Counted from the stretch's first letter, positions 15,734 through 25,094 are shown. The stretch is DNA of 64,000 nt from an uncultured Flavobacteriaceae bacterium (GCA_947494205.1 CANLUH010000008.1:1-64000), one strand, 5' to 3'. Notes: a model not told the origin generated them from the letters alone. Made by a program: numbers and translations.

Positions 15734-16510
15734 TTATTCAAACGCAATGTTATTTAATATTAACCCAGACGCAGGAGCTATGTAATAAATATGTCCTGTG
15801 TAGTCTTCTTTTAAACTGGCTTCAATATCCTCTAATGTACGCTTTCCTTGCCCTAATTCTATAAGTGTCCCCATCATTAATCGAATTTGATTACGCATAA
15901 AACCTTTGCCTTTTACTCTAAGCATATAACTCTGCTCTGGAAAAAAATTAGCGGTGTATTTTGTGTTTTCTACTAATTCGCAACTTAAAATAGTTCTGTT
16001 GTAAATACCGTTATCTGTAGGTTTATAGCAATAGTTTTTAAAGTAATGCTCGCCTTCAAATAGCTTAGCGCCTTGTTTCATAAGTTCTACATCTAAATCG
16101 TCTAAAATAGTCGTTAGAATTGGTGCGCAAAACGGATGAAATTTTCCGCCAAAAGCAAACATATAAATGTATTCTTTTACTTTAGAGTGTTGTATAATAT
16201 TAAATTTATCATCTACTTCTCGTATACTTAACGCTCTAATATCTTGTGGTAAATTATGATTAAATAATTCAAAAAATGCATCAAAATCTTCAATGGGTGC
16301 TTTTAAAAATAATTCGAAAGCAGCATTTTCGGCAGAAACCATGGCATCTGTTCTACCCGATACTAAGGTTTTAAAATATTGTTTTTCAAGAATATAATTT
16401 AAAGTGCGATCGACCATTAAATGTAGTGTTTTCAAATTAGGTTGTTTTTGCCAACCATGAAAACGATAGCCTAGATATTGTATGTTAATTACGTAGAAAT
16501 ATTTATTCAA
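15734..16510 (-). CDS. truA: tRNA pseudouridine synthase A (TruA-type)
   Basis: Predicted to isomerise uridine at tRNA positions 38-40. The family start YFYVINIQYLGYRFHGWQKQP and the catalytic aspartate in SGRTDAMVSA are visible. The C terminus RVKGKGFMRNQIRLMMGTLIELGQG is typical. The longest frame begins at an ATG at 16594, but that adds 28 hydrophobic residues absent from the family; I prefer the TTG at 16510, which gives MNKYFYV. A -10-like box TACTTTCG (complement of 16531-16538) lies just upstream of that TTG. The catalytic loop is divergent: canonical enzymes read GRTDAGVHA, here Met and Ser replace Gly and His. Confidence 0.82.
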   Translation of the reverse strand: MNKYFYVINIQYLGYRFHGWQKQPNLKTLHLMVDRTLNYILEKQYFKTLVSGRTDAMVSAENAAFELFLKAPIEDFDAFFELFNHNLPQDIRALSIREVDDKFNIIQHSKVKEYIYMFAFGGKFHPFCAPILTTILDDLDVELMKQGAKLFEGEHYFKNYCYKPTDNGIYNRTILSCELVENTKYTANFFPEQSYMLRVKGKGFMRNQIRLMMGTLIELGQGKRTLEDIEASLKEDYTGHIYYIAPASGLILNNIAFE

Positions 16511-16530
16511 AATACTTGATTTATTGCCTT

Positions 16531-16538
16531 CGAAAGTA
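16531..16538 (-). promoter_or_regulatory. putative -10 box for truA
   Basis: The complement reads TACTTTCG, one base from TAnnTTTG. It lies 20 bases upstream of the proposed TTG start at 16510 and would be inside the coding region if the longer frame were used, so it weakly supports the shorter start. Confidence 0.35.
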
Positions 16539-16608
16539 ATCCATAATATGAGATTTAACAAAATTTTTATACATTGTAGTTCTAAACTAACCAACTAAAA
16601 CTAAATTT

Positions 16609-17049
16609 ATGAGTGATTCCACAACACAGAAACCTTCTGTATTCTTCTGGATTATAGCTGCTATTGCGGTTATTTGGAATGCTATGGGAGTTAATCAGTA
16701 TTTACAACAAGCCTATCAAACCGATGCTTTTAAAGCAATGTATCCAGACGAAGGTATATTAGAAATGGTATTAAATACCCCAGGTTGGGTAATGGGAGCT
16801 TTTGCTATTGCCGTTTTCTTTGGCTTTATAGCAAGTGTTCTTTTAATACTAAGAAAAAAATGGGCAACACCATTGTACTTAATCTCTTTAATTGGTATTG
16901 TAGTACAAATGATTTACAACGTATTTATTAGTAAAGCTATGGAAGTATATGGTCCTGGCTTTATTATTATGCCAATAATGATATTAGTTCTTGGTGTATT
17001 CTTATATTTTTATTCTAAAAACGTAACAGCAAAAGGCTGGATTTCGTAA
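16609..17049 (+). CDS. four-helix integral membrane protein, unknown function
   Basis: A 146-residue membrane protein with four clear hydrophobic helices: around residues 12-30 (VFFWIIAAIAVIWNAMGV), 58-82 (MGAFAIAVFFGFIASVLLIL), 88-108 and 118-136. The loop between helix 1 and 2 carries YLQQAYQTDAFKAMYPDEG. It resembles the flavobacterial proteins sometimes annotated loosely as sugar transporter, but I see no transport motif and would not adopt that name. It diverges from truA with 98 bases between the preferred starts and ends at the terminator at 17071-17106. Confidence 0.75.
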   Translation: MSDSTTQKPSVFFWIIAAIAVIWNAMGVNQYLQQAYQTDAFKAMYPDEGILEMVLNTPGWVMGAFAIAVFFGFIASVLLILRKKWATPLYLISLIGIVVQMIYNVFISKAMEVYGPGFIIMPIMILVLGVFLYFYSKNVTAKGWIS

Positions 17050-17070
17050 TAAATTAACCAACTATTCTCT

Positions 17071-17106
17071 AAAAGGCATCAATAACTTAGTTTTGGTGCC
17101 TTTTTT
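17071..17106 (+). terminator. intrinsic terminator
   Basis: Arms AAAAGGCATCAA and TTGGTGCCTTTT (one G-T pair) followed by a T-run, 22 bases after the stop at 17049. The remaining 240 bases up to the next ATG at 17350 are A/T-rich and hold no gene or convincing -10 box that I can see. Confidence 0.8.
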
Positions 17107-17349
17107 ACATCTATACTTCTCTAAAAACCACAGATTTCATTTTAAAAACCTTCTATTTAATAAAATATAAGACAAATAATGGGTAATAAATTCTTTGTGT
17201 TCTACCATATAAATAGATTAATCTAAATGGTCGAACCTGAAAACCCAATGCAATAGAGTAAGGAACATAATTTTATATAGTTAAACGCAAACAAAATATT
17301 TAATATGTTTTGTTTGATTAACAACTTATAATACATACTAAAATAACAA

Positions 17350-19338
17350 ATGAAAAAAATATTATTATTACTAATAATGATAACTACTTTTAGCACATTT
17401 GGGCAATCTAATTGTAACAATGGTAGTTTTGAAGACGGTAATTTTTCTGGGTGGTCTGGAAGATATGGTCTTAGAAATGATGATGGAATTAACTATAATG
17501 ACTTAACTGTTGGTTTCTCCCCCACCCAACATGAAATTACTTCCATAGGTTTTGATCCAATTATTGGAGGCACTTTATTATCTACAGTATATGAAGGTAA
17601 TCATGCAGCAAAAATTGGTGATTACGACGGAGGTACTGAAGCTAGCGTTTTGGAGTATACTTTTAATGTAAACAATTCAAACCAAGACTTTAGTTTTAAT
17701 TTTGCTATGGTTATGAAAGATGACCCGACAGATAGTCATGTAGGAAAGGAAAATCCGTATTTTGGTTATACTATTTACACTGCTGGTTCAGGAATAATAC
17801 CTATTGAAGTAATAGAAAATCAACAATACATTGTTGATAAAACTGATCCGTTTTATACAAATACTAATGATTGGTCCTGGAGAGATTGGTCTTCGGTTTG
17901 TGTAGACCTTAGTAAATACAAAGGAAAAAAGGTTACTATTCTTTTTTATGTTACAGATTGCTTCCAGACTGTTCACGGAGGTTATGCATACATTGATGGT
18001 TTATGTACTGATAATTCTGCAAAAGCGGACTTTACAATTCCAAAATCTATTTGTATTGAAGATTCATTAATAGCAAATGGTGAAGTATCGACTAACGAAG
18101 ACAGTCATTTCTGGTCTATACAAGAGTCTGGAGCAGATTGGGTACCAACTGGTCCAGAATATACAGAATGGTTTGTTGCACAAGATGCTGGTACTTTTAA
18201 CCTTTCAACCTTTATAGAATCTAAAGGAGGAGAATTAAAATGTAATACATTTTATCGTGTAAAATTAGCAGTAACAAGTGATTGTACTCCATGGGATTCT
18301 AAAACGCAATTAGTTTATGTTAAATGTCCTGAAAGTTCAGAATTAGAGGATGTTTTTCTATGTTGTGGAGATTATAAACAAATAAAAATCCCTTCATTAG
18401 GAAATAATTTAACCCATGAGTGGCATGTAAGTCCTACCCCTTCTTACACAAATATAGGTGATTTCGGTCTTGTTTTTAAACCTACAGAAAATACAATTGT
18501 TACCGTAACTGTAACTGATGAAGATGGTTGTTCGCATACTCAAGATGTTAATATTTGGTTTTTAAACGATTTAAAAATAAATATTATTTCTACACCTATA
18601 GATTGTTGTAGTGAAAGACTAACCGCACAACTACAGTTTGAAAATGGGGAATGTAACCTTACACAACAAGAATATGCCACAGTGTTAGAACAATTAAATT
18701 TTAAATGGAATACTGGTAGTACAGAACAGTCTATTATTGTATCTGGAGCCCAAGAGGTTAATTATATTGCTTCAATTACTGGTTTGAGTTTAGATTGTAT
18801 TCAAAATACTGCCACTTATAATTATGTTCCAAAAGGGAAATATAATGAAAACGCAAACTACACAGGAGAGTTAATTGCTCCTAACACTTTTACACCAATG
18901 GATGGCGCTAATGATGTTTTTAGAATCTATGAATTTGGATTAGATGCACCTCTTGAAGGCGAACCTAATGCTTACGGCATTACAGGATACCATTTAACGG
19001 TATATAATAGATGGGGACAATTAATCTATGATCATGTAGATGAATCTTGTAATATAGCTCAAGGGGCCATTTCTTGGGATGGAAAAGATAATAGCGGAAA
19101 TTATGTTCAAGGAGGGGTTTATGTCTTTAAATTAGAAATGAAATCTTGTAACGGATGGCACCCTGTATGTCATATTTACGGGCTAACTCAAGGCTCTGAC
19201 ATCTGTGTAGACGGGCATGTTTCGCCTTTTACTTGGCCTCCTTTTAGTTATGTATGCGATGAGTATTTATCATCTGGAATGGGTGACATACCTGATGGAG
19301 ATGTAACCTGCATTTTTAGTGTAAATGTATTATACTAA
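17350..19338 (+). CDS. secreted multidomain protein with gliding-motility-type (T9SS type B) C-terminal domain
   Basis: A 662-residue exported protein with signal peptide MKKILLLLIMITTFSTFGQ. Residues 20-220 form a jelly-roll-like N-terminal domain (NGSFEDGNFSGWSGRYG... YAYIDGLCTD), seen in proteins with adhesive or carbohydrate-binding roles. A PKD/Ig-like middle part follows. The C-terminal region has the type B hallmarks APNTFTPMDGANDVFRIYEFG, YHLTVYNRWGQLIYD, ISWDGKDNSGNYVQGGVYVFKLEM. Unusually, a cysteine-containing tail of about 60 residues follows where the domain normally ends. It is followed after 35 bases by a second T9SS cargo gene, so the two probably form an operon. Confidence 0.83.
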   Translation: MKKILLLLIMITTFSTFGQSNCNNGSFEDGNFSGWSGRYGLRNDDGINYNDLTVGFSPTQHEITSIGFDPIIGGTLLSTVYEGNHAAKIGDYDGGTEASVLEYTFNVNNSNQDFSFNFAMVMKDDPTDSHVGKENPYFGYTIYTAGSGIIPIEVIENQQYIVDKTDPFYTNTNDWSWRDWSSVCVDLSKYKGKKVTILFYVTDCFQTVHGGYAYIDGLCTDNSAKADFTIPKSICIEDSLIANGEVSTNEDSHFWSIQESGADWVPTGPEYTEWFVAQDAGTFNLSTFIESKGGELKCNTFYRVKLAVTSDCTPWDSKTQLVYVKCPESSELEDVFLCCGDYKQIKIPSLGNNLTHEWHVSPTPSYTNIGDFGLVFKPTENTIVTVTVTDEDGCSHTQDVNIWFLNDLKINIISTPIDCCSERLTAQLQFENGECNLTQQEYATVLEQLNFKWNTGSTEQSIIVSGAQEVNYIASITGLSLDCIQNTATYNYVPKGKYNENANYTGELIAPNTFTPMDGANDVFRIYEFGLDAPLEGEPNAYGITGYHLTVYNRWGQLIYDHVDESCNIAQGAISWDGKDNSGNYVQGGVYVFKLEMKSCNGWHPVCHIYGLTQGSDICVDGHVSPFTWPPFSYVCDEYLSSGMGDIPDGDVTCIFSVNVLY

Positions 19339-19373
19339 TAACTATTTTTTATTAAATATTTAAATCTAAAAAA

Positions 19374-20159
19374 ATGAATACAAAACATATAATTTTCTCG
19401 CTAATACTCTCTATTATTTTTTCTGTAAAAAGTTACAGTCAATCTAATCCTAATGTAAAAGAAGATTTACCTGCTACTAAAAGTAGCTTTAAAAATAATC
19501 TTCTTAAAAATATGTTTAGCGACACAAGTTCAACAATAAATATCGATACCCTTATTTGTATAAAACAAGATATTTCTTTTGATTTTGATTTTCAAAAAAA
19601 CATAAACACTTCATTTACAAATTTCGATGATATCATTACTTTTTTAAACAACAAAAAAGTAAACAAATTTCAAGGAGTATATACTAAAGGAAATGTAAAA
19701 CTAAATAACAAACTCTTTAAAGAAGTAACTTATTATATAAGTATTAATAGAACAGAGGTTAAACAAAGTAAAGCTAGTATGATTACTATTGATTATTTCT
19801 ATGTTAAAAATGATAACATATTAGCAAAAACTGTTATAAAGTATATTAATAGCAGTGGATTAATCATGTATAACACAGAACATATTATTAATCCTATTTC
19901 TTTAGAGATAAACAAATTAGACTTTAATGTCTCAGCTAAACTTAATAATACTGATAAGTATAATTTATCAATAACTAAATTTGATATTGATGAAAAATAT
20001 ACCGCTTCAGTTTTTAATATGCAAGGACGTGAGTTAATGACATTTATAGTAAAGGACAAAAATACAATTATCGATTTTACAGATTATAATAAAGGTATTT
20101 ATATTATTAAAGTCTCAAATGGTAATGAGGTTAAAACTAAAAAGTATCTAAAAAAATAA
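19374..20159 (+). CDS. secreted protein with T9SS type A sorting domain
   Basis: A 261-residue exported protein. It begins MNTKHIIFSLILSIIFSVKSYSQ, a signal peptide, followed by a polar 160-residue region without a recognised domain. The last 70 residues (YNLSITKFDIDEKYTASVFNMQGRELMTF... DYNKGIYIIKVSNGNEVKTKKYLKK) are a type A sorting signal: strand, V/I-x-N-x-x-G, a G-x-Y-I-V/I-K strand and a basic end. It lies 35 bases after the type B protein. Possibly the two are surface partners; the function is unknown. Confidence 0.8.
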   Translation: MNTKHIIFSLILSIIFSVKSYSQSNPNVKEDLPATKSSFKNNLLKNMFSDTSSTINIDTLICIKQDISFDFDFQKNINTSFTNFDDIITFLNNKKVNKFQGVYTKGNVKLNNKLFKEVTYYISINRTEVKQSKASMITIDYFYVKNDNILAKTVIKYINSSGLIMYNTEHIINPISLEINKLDFNVSAKLNNTDKYNLSITKFDIDEKYTASVFNMQGRELMTFIVKDKNTIIDFTDYNKGIYIIKVSNGNEVKTKKYLKK

Positions 20160-20173
20160 TACGAAATTAAATT

Positions 20174-20220
20174 ATAACCTAAAAAAACTGAAGCAATAAG
20201 CTTCAGTTTTTTAGGTTATA
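20174..20220 (+). terminator. intrinsic terminator
   Basis: Long stem: ATAACCTAAAAAAACTGAAGC pairs with GCTTCAGTTTTTTAGGTTAT with a single unpaired A and a 5-base loop. Begins 15 bases after the stop at 20159. Confidence 0.88.
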
Positions 20221-20310
20221 ACTAGTTTCTAATTTTAAGAATCATTAAAAATAAAATTTTATCTATGCTTTTTAAGCAAAAAAAAGTAGATTTACTTGAA
20301 TATAAAATCT

Positions 20311-21114
20311 ATGTTTTTAAATAAAAAATACCCTTTTGATCCTAGTTTAAAACACCATTTTATAATTGCACTCGGCTTAGCAATTTGGATTTTTGTATTC
20401 TTATATTTTACAGAACCAATGGATGTTAACGAGTTTAACGCTTCAGAAAAACTTATTTATTTACCACTTTATGGTATTTTAGGTGCTTTTGCTTATCTTA
20501 TTTTTTTACCTTTTCAGTATTACTTATATAACAAGAATACTAAACAATGGAACATAAAGGAGGAACTTCTTTTTTTTATTGTATTAAGTCTGCTTACCGT
20601 TATTCTATTACGTTTATTTTACCTTTATATTGTTGTTCCTGGCGAGCCTAATCCTTATTATTTTTCAAAGCATTTTAAAACCATTATGTTACCATCTATG
20701 GTAACAGTTTTCCCTATTATTATTTTTGGTCGTTATGCCTTCGGAAAATATAAAGACAAGAAACTAGAGGAACAGAAAATTGAAATTAAAGGTGAAGGGA
20801 ACTACGAAAGTTTACGTTTACTTTTAAATGAATTAATCTGCATACAATCGTCCGATAATTATATTGAAGTATTTTATTTATCTGGAACCACATTGAAGAA
20901 AAGTCTCATTAGAACTAAATTATCTGTTATTGCCGAAACGTTTCCCGAATTGTTACGGACACATCGGTCCTTTATTGTAAACCCTTTTCATTTTCAGCAA
21001 TGGAAAACAGAAAAAAGCAAACCTTTTTTAGTACTCTCTCATGATATCCAAGTACCTATTTCTAAAACTTATGTTACTACAGTAAAAGAGGCGTTTAATT
21101 TGACCACAGCATAG
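20311..21114 (+). CDS. membrane-anchored LytTR-family transcriptional regulator
   Basis: Starts at the ATG at 20311, giving MFLNKKYPFDPSLKHHF, the usual flavobacterial N terminus; a TTG at 20296 would add five residues. Four transmembrane helices occupy about residues 18-145 (HHFIIALGLAIWIFVFLYF, then LIYLPLYGILGAFAYLIF, ELLFFIVLSLLTVILL and a fourth near VTVFPIIIFGRYAFG). The C-terminal LytTR DNA-binding domain, about 165-262, includes LNELICIQSSDNYIEVFYLSG, LLRTHRSFIVNPFHF and PISKTYVTTVKEAF. LytTR domains bind pairs of 9-base repeats spaced 21 bases apart. It has no receiver domain, so the membrane part probably senses. A possible target in this window is discussed in the findings. Confidence 0.88.
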   Translation: MFLNKKYPFDPSLKHHFIIALGLAIWIFVFLYFTEPMDVNEFNASEKLIYLPLYGILGAFAYLIFLPFQYYLYNKNTKQWNIKEELLFFIVLSLLTVILLRLFYLYIVVPGEPNPYYFSKHFKTIMLPSMVTVFPIIIFGRYAFGKYKDKKLEEQKIEIKGEGNYESLRLLLNELICIQSSDNYIEVFYLSGTTLKKSLIRTKLSVIAETFPELLRTHRSFIVNPFHFQQWKTEKSKPFLVLSHDIQVPISKTYVTTVKEAFNLTTA

Positions 21115-21207
21115 CGTTATCTCACCCCAAACGCCCTATATAATTGAATTTACAGTGTTTTCTCTATTAGTTTTGCTTCAAGAAGTTTAACTAACATTTT
21201 TAACATT

Positions 21208-22161
21208 ATGAAAACGATAATCACAAGTTTACTAGTATTTTTAATTGCTATTACAAACACATTTGCACAAGACACTACTCAAAAAGAAATTTTAATTGTG
21301 GGCACTATGCATACAGTTCCAAAAATTGTAAAACACAGTTATAAACCGATGCTTAAATATGCTAAAAAATATAATCCAGAAGCTATTTATGTAGAAAGTC
21401 CAATGCCAAACGATACGTTAAGTTGGGAGTATTTAAAAAATGGATGGTCTAAAGGTTATAAAGCATTTTATAAATTATCTGATTCGCTTCAGAAAACCTA
21501 TAATTTTAATGCAGCTAAATTCAATACGACTTTAAATAAACCGTTTGAAGATTTAACCGCTTCCGATTTAGACTATCTAATTACTGGATTTGCCTATTTA
21601 AGAAACGAACCTAATCATGATTTTTATAGGTACATAAAAAAACACGGTGTAAAAGGATCAAAAAAGCCAACTAGGCATGAAGATGGCGATTTATCTATGC
21701 CTTTAGCTTTAGCCTTAAATATAAAAACATTAACACCTATGGACGATCAACGCACCAATGGCGAATACCATAAAGCATGGAGTCAATGCTCTAAAGAAGG
21801 ACAAAGCAATGGAAACAATGCTATTAACTCTAAATTATACAAGAAAAGTTATAATAGTTCCATTTTACCTGCCATATTTAGAGGTTTAGGAAAACATACC
21901 AACAAACCTAAAGCTCTTGAACGTTTACACAGAGCGAGCTCTTTTACTTATGTTACAGTAAAAACGGAAGGCTGCACATTAGGAGAACGTTACTGGAATG
22001 AACGCAACGCCCGTATGGCAAAAAATATAGCGACGCAAGTTATGGCAAATATCCATACCAAAAATATTGTAATTGCAGGCGCCTCTCACGTCGTTGGATT
22101 AGCAAAAGAACTAAAAGAAAAGTACCCTAATTTAAAGGTGAAATTAATGAACGATAAATAA
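21208..22161 (+). CDS. DUF5694 (TraB/GumN-like) exported protein
   Basis: A 317-residue protein with signal peptide MKTIITSLLVFLIAITNTFAQ. After the cleavage site the sequence ILIVGTMHTVPKIVKHSYKPM, then AIYVESPMPNDTLSW, and later NIVIAGASHVVGLAKELKEKYP show the two G-x-x-H motifs of TraB/GumN-type proteins (metal-dependent, erythromycin-esterase-like fold). DUF5694 is the flavobacterial form. It is probably periplasmic. No neighbours suggest a function; it is flanked by 94 bases from the LytTR gene and 62 bases from the DUF418-like gene. Confidence 0.75.
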   Translation: MKTIITSLLVFLIAITNTFAQDTTQKEILIVGTMHTVPKIVKHSYKPMLKYAKKYNPEAIYVESPMPNDTLSWEYLKNGWSKGYKAFYKLSDSLQKTYNFNAAKFNTTLNKPFEDLTASDLDYLITGFAYLRNEPNHDFYRYIKKHGVKGSKKPTRHEDGDLSMPLALALNIKTLTPMDDQRTNGEYHKAWSQCSKEGQSNGNNAINSKLYKKSYNSSILPAIFRGLGKHTNKPKALERLHRASSFTYVTVKTEGCTLGERYWNERNARMAKNIATQVMANIHTKNIVIAGASHVVGLAKELKEKYPNLKVKLMNDK

Positions 22162-22223
22162 TAACCAAAAGTCAAGCAACCATTTTACCTTAATTAACGT
22201 CTTTATATGTAAAGACCATAATT

Positions 22224-23297
22224 ATGAACCAACGCTTAATAGGAATTGATGTCGCTAGAGCTTTAGCTATAATAGGCATGATTATCGTAAACTTTAAGAT
22301 AGTGTTTGGATCTAAAGGATTAAAATGGTTGCAAACTTTAACTTCTATTTTAGATGGTAAAGCTGCTGCTACTTTTGTTGTTTTGGCTGGTGTGGGTATC
22401 GCTTTTATAACCAACAAAGCATTAAAAACTAATAATGATACTGCACTACATAAAAAGAAGCTAAAAATTATAAAGCGTGCTATACTCTTATTTGCTATAG
22501 GTTTATCTTACCTTTTTATTTGGCCAGCAGATATTCTACATTTTTATGGTATTTACATGCTTGTTACTTTATTATTTATAAAAAAAGAGCCTCTATTTAT
22601 TTTAATTGCTGCATTATTAATCATTTTAGCATATCCGTTACTTTTTATTTGTTTTAGCTATGATACCTTTTGGGACTTTAAAACCTTTGAATACTTTAAT
22701 TTCTGGACCTTTAATGGCTTTTTAAGAAACCTATTCTATAATGGTTTTCATCCGGTAATGCCATGGGTAGCCTTTATGCTTATTGGGCTTTGGTTTGGTA
22801 AGCAAAATTTAAACGACACCCTTTTTATAAAAAAAACGATAGGTATTAGTTTAGGTCTATTTTTACTTTTAAAAGGAATCTCCATGGGTTTTATAACGCT
22901 TTTATCTATCGAAGATAGTAGCACAACTTTAGAACTCTCACATGTGTTTGGAACGAGCCCAATGCCACCACTACCCTTTTATATGTTAACTGCTAGTAGT
23001 TTTGCTATATTTATTATTTCGTCTTGTTTATTTATCTCTAAAAAACTTCAAAACAATATTATAATTAAAGCTTTAGCGAAAATGGGGCAACTAGCACTAA
23101 CGTTTTACGTCGCTCACGTTATTATAGGTATGGGCTTAATAGAAGTAATATCTTTAAAAGTAGGAGACTATTCATTAATATTTTCAGTAAGTTATGCATT
23201 ACTATTCAGTCTATGTTGTATTCTATTTTCGGTATTTTGGTTAAAATATAAAACTGTTGGTCCTTTAGAATGGATTATGAAAAAACTAACCAACTAA
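22224..23297 (+). CDS. DUF418/HGSNAT-like polytopic membrane protein
   Basis: A 357-residue integral membrane protein with about ten helices. The N terminus QRLIGIDVARALAIIGMIIVNF is the family signature, where Arg-x-Leu-Ala follows an Asp in the first helix, shared by the DUF1624/heparan-alpha-glucosaminide acetyltransferase and YeiB/DUF418 proteins. The end (FSVFWLKYKTVGPLEWIMKKL) is the DUF418 C-terminal pattern. Such proteins may transfer acyl groups across the membrane; the substrate here is unknown. It is preceded by DUF5694 and followed after 69 bases by the AraC regulator. Confidence 0.82.
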   Translation: MNQRLIGIDVARALAIIGMIIVNFKIVFGSKGLKWLQTLTSILDGKAAATFVVLAGVGIAFITNKALKTNNDTALHKKKLKIIKRAILLFAIGLSYLFIWPADILHFYGIYMLVTLLFIKKEPLFILIAALLIILAYPLLFICFSYDTFWDFKTFEYFNFWTFNGFLRNLFYNGFHPVMPWVAFMLIGLWFGKQNLNDTLFIKKTIGISLGLFLLLKGISMGFITLLSIEDSSTTLELSHVFGTSPMPPLPFYMLTASSFAIFIISSCLFISKKLQNNIIIKALAKMGQLALTFYVAHVIIGMGLIEVISLKVGDYSLIFSVSYALLFSLCCILFSVFWLKYKTVGPLEWIMKKLTN

Positions 23298-23366
23298 AAC
23301 TATATCCAATTATAATACAATAATTAGGTTTGATGTATTATTTTTAGTCCGTTAACTGTTTTAGTA

Positions 23367-24230
23367 ATGTCCGAAAACATAGAAAATATTTTATATACAG
23401 AAGTTGCAATGCAACCTATTCCTTTCGAAATAATTACCATAAAGGAATTATATACACGCTATAAAACGCATAAAATAGATTTGTTTTCAATACATAGAAT
23501 TCAGTTTCATGCGCTTATAATTATCACAGAAGGACAGAGTAAACATTCTACAGATTTTAAAGATATTATACTAAAACCTGGCACAATAATTCCCTTAGTA
23601 AAAGGACAAGTCCATCATTTTGAGGAAAACCGTTTAGTCGACGGCTATATTATATCGTTTAATGAAGCCTTTATTACTGAAAACATTAGCGAATCTAACT
23701 TATTTCATTTTTTACAATTATACCATTCTACAGATTTAAAAATTGCAGAAACGTCTATTAAAACATTAATGCCTTTTTTAGAATTATTGAAACAAACTCA
23801 AAACAATACAAATACCAACTTAAAAGCAGATTTAGTCCGTGCTATATTCATATCGCTTTTAATAGAAATAAAGCGTTTAACAGCTTACCAAAACCAAACA
23901 ATAGAAAGCAAACGCTTTAAAGATTTTATTCAGTTTAAACAGCTTGTAGCAATCCATTATAAAGTATTGCATAATGCTAAGGATTTTGCTAAGCTACTCT
24001 CTGTCTCTTACAAGTATTTAAATGATATTTGTAAAGAAATGAGTAATAAAACAGCAAAAGCTTTTATTGATGATTGGTTACTTCTTGAAATTAAACGAAA
24101 TCTGTCCGAAAAACAATTCACAATCCAAGAAATCGCATACAAAACAGGATTTACAGAACCTTCAAACTTTATCCGTTTTTTTAAAAAACATACGCAAACT
24201 ACTCCAAATTCATTTATAAATCAGTTATAA
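23367..24230 (+). CDS. AraC-family transcriptional regulator
   Basis: A 287-residue regulator. The N-terminal cupin-like sensing region spans about residues 15-130 (IQFHALIIITEGQSKHSTDFKDI, LKPGTIIPLVKGQVHHF). The C-terminal double helix-turn-helix includes NAKDFAKLLSVSYKYLNDICKE, LLLEIKRNLSEKQFTIQEIAYKTGFTEPSNFIRFFKKHT and PNSFINQL. It is followed 108 bases later by a DoxX protein and an NTF2-like protein, the probable targets. The ligand is unknown. Confidence 0.92.
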   Translation: MSENIENILYTEVAMQPIPFEIITIKELYTRYKTHKIDLFSIHRIQFHALIIITEGQSKHSTDFKDIILKPGTIIPLVKGQVHHFEENRLVDGYIISFNEAFITENISESNLFHFLQLYHSTDLKIAETSIKTLMPFLELLKQTQNNTNTNLKADLVRAIFISLLIEIKRLTAYQNQTIESKRFKDFIQFKQLVAIHYKVLHNAKDFAKLLSVSYKYLNDICKEMSNKTAKAFIDDWLLLEIKRNLSEKQFTIQEIAYKTGFTEPSNFIRFFKKHTQTTPNSFINQL

Positions 24231-24338
24231 TATAACTTCGGTTACATATTGACTATTTATTATAATAAATCGATAATAATAGTCATTGTGTTTGTCTCTA
24301 ATTTTGCCTTATAAAATAATAACAAACACATTATAAAT

Positions 24339-24698
24339 ATGAAAAATAAAATCATTTATTGGGTAGCTACTGGCTTTATGTCTTTAGTTTTTCTATTTTC
24401 CGCTGGTATGTATTTACTTAATTATGAAAGAGCTTTTGGTTTTTTCGAAAATTTAGGATTTCCAACATGGCTAATTTACCCGCTTGCTATTTTAAAAATA
24501 TTAGGAATAGCAGCAATACTCACTAAAAAGTCAACTTTTTTAAAAGAACAAGCTTATGCTGGTTTTCTTTTCGATGCGCTTTTAGCCTTAGCTGCTCACA
24601 CAGTGGTTGGAGATGGCGAATTTATGCCTTCTGTAATTGCCATACTAGCAACGGTTACCTCATGGATTTACGACCGTAAGCTATTTACTAACGTGTAA
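24339..24698 (+). CDS. DoxX family membrane protein
   Basis: A 119-residue four-helix membrane protein of the DoxX-like group. Conserved features include VFLFSAGMYLLNYERAFGFFENLGFPTWLIYPLAILKILGIAAI and HTVVGDGEFMP. It is a paralogue of the protein at 48114-48470, with similar spacing of helices and the shared GFP/GYP-WL-IYP-A motif. In the MarR cluster the paralogue accompanies an FMN reductase, so an association with quinone or redox stress is plausible. It lies downstream of the AraC regulator and 12 bases before the NTF2-like gene. Confidence 0.85.
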   Translation: MKNKIIYWVATGFMSLVFLFSAGMYLLNYERAFGFFENLGFPTWLIYPLAILKILGIAAILTKKSTFLKEQAYAGFLFDALLALAAHTVVGDGEFMPSVIAILATVTSWIYDRKLFTNV

Positions 24699-24710
24699 TA
24701 CTATATAAAT

Positions 24711-25094
24711 ATGAATACACATACAACAGCTATAAAACAAACTATACAAGCACTTATAGAAGCTGGAACCAGTTATAATATAGAAGCATTAGAACGTATC
24801 TATCATGACACTTTAGAAGTAATTATGATAGACGAAAAAGAGCACGTTATGATTGCTAACAAAACTACTTTTAAGCAACTTTTTAAGGATAAAAAAGTAA
24901 ACGGAGATGCGCCTCTTAATACATGGGCAAACTTTAATCACGTACAAGGTGATGAACATAAAGGTCATGTTTTAGTAACTAGAAAAGTAAATTTAACTGG
25001 TACAGAAAATCAATTGGTATTAAGTATCGATTTAGTTTACGAAGACAATCGTTGGCAGGTAATTAGAGAAGTTATTTTTTCTAAACCACATTAA
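24711..25094 (+). CDS. nuclear transport factor 2-like (SnoaL/DUF4440-type) protein
   Basis: A 127-residue alpha+beta-barrel protein. The pattern is typical: an N-terminal helical part with IEALERIYHDTLEVIMIDEK, and later strands NHVQGDEHKGHVLVTRKVNL, LVLSIDLVYEDNRWQVIREVIFSKP. The C-terminal W-x-V-x-x-x-x-F pattern is common in DUF4440 proteins. It lies 12 bases downstream of the DoxX gene and is probably co-transcribed. These proteins can be isomerases, hydrolases or binding proteins; no catalytic residue is diagnostic here. Confidence 0.82.
   Translation: MNTHTTAIKQTIQALIEAGTSYNIEALERIYHDTLEVIMIDEKEHVMIANKTTFKQLFKDKKVNGDAPLNTWANFNHVQGDEHKGHVLVTRKVNLTGTENQLVLSIDLVYEDNRWQVIREVIFSKPH

Noticed and set aside
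20311-21114. LytTR regulator as the activator of the three plug genes
   Set aside because: The 21-bp repeat spacing fits the family, but the genes are 34 kb apart and no direct link can be read. Kept only as a candidate in the findings.
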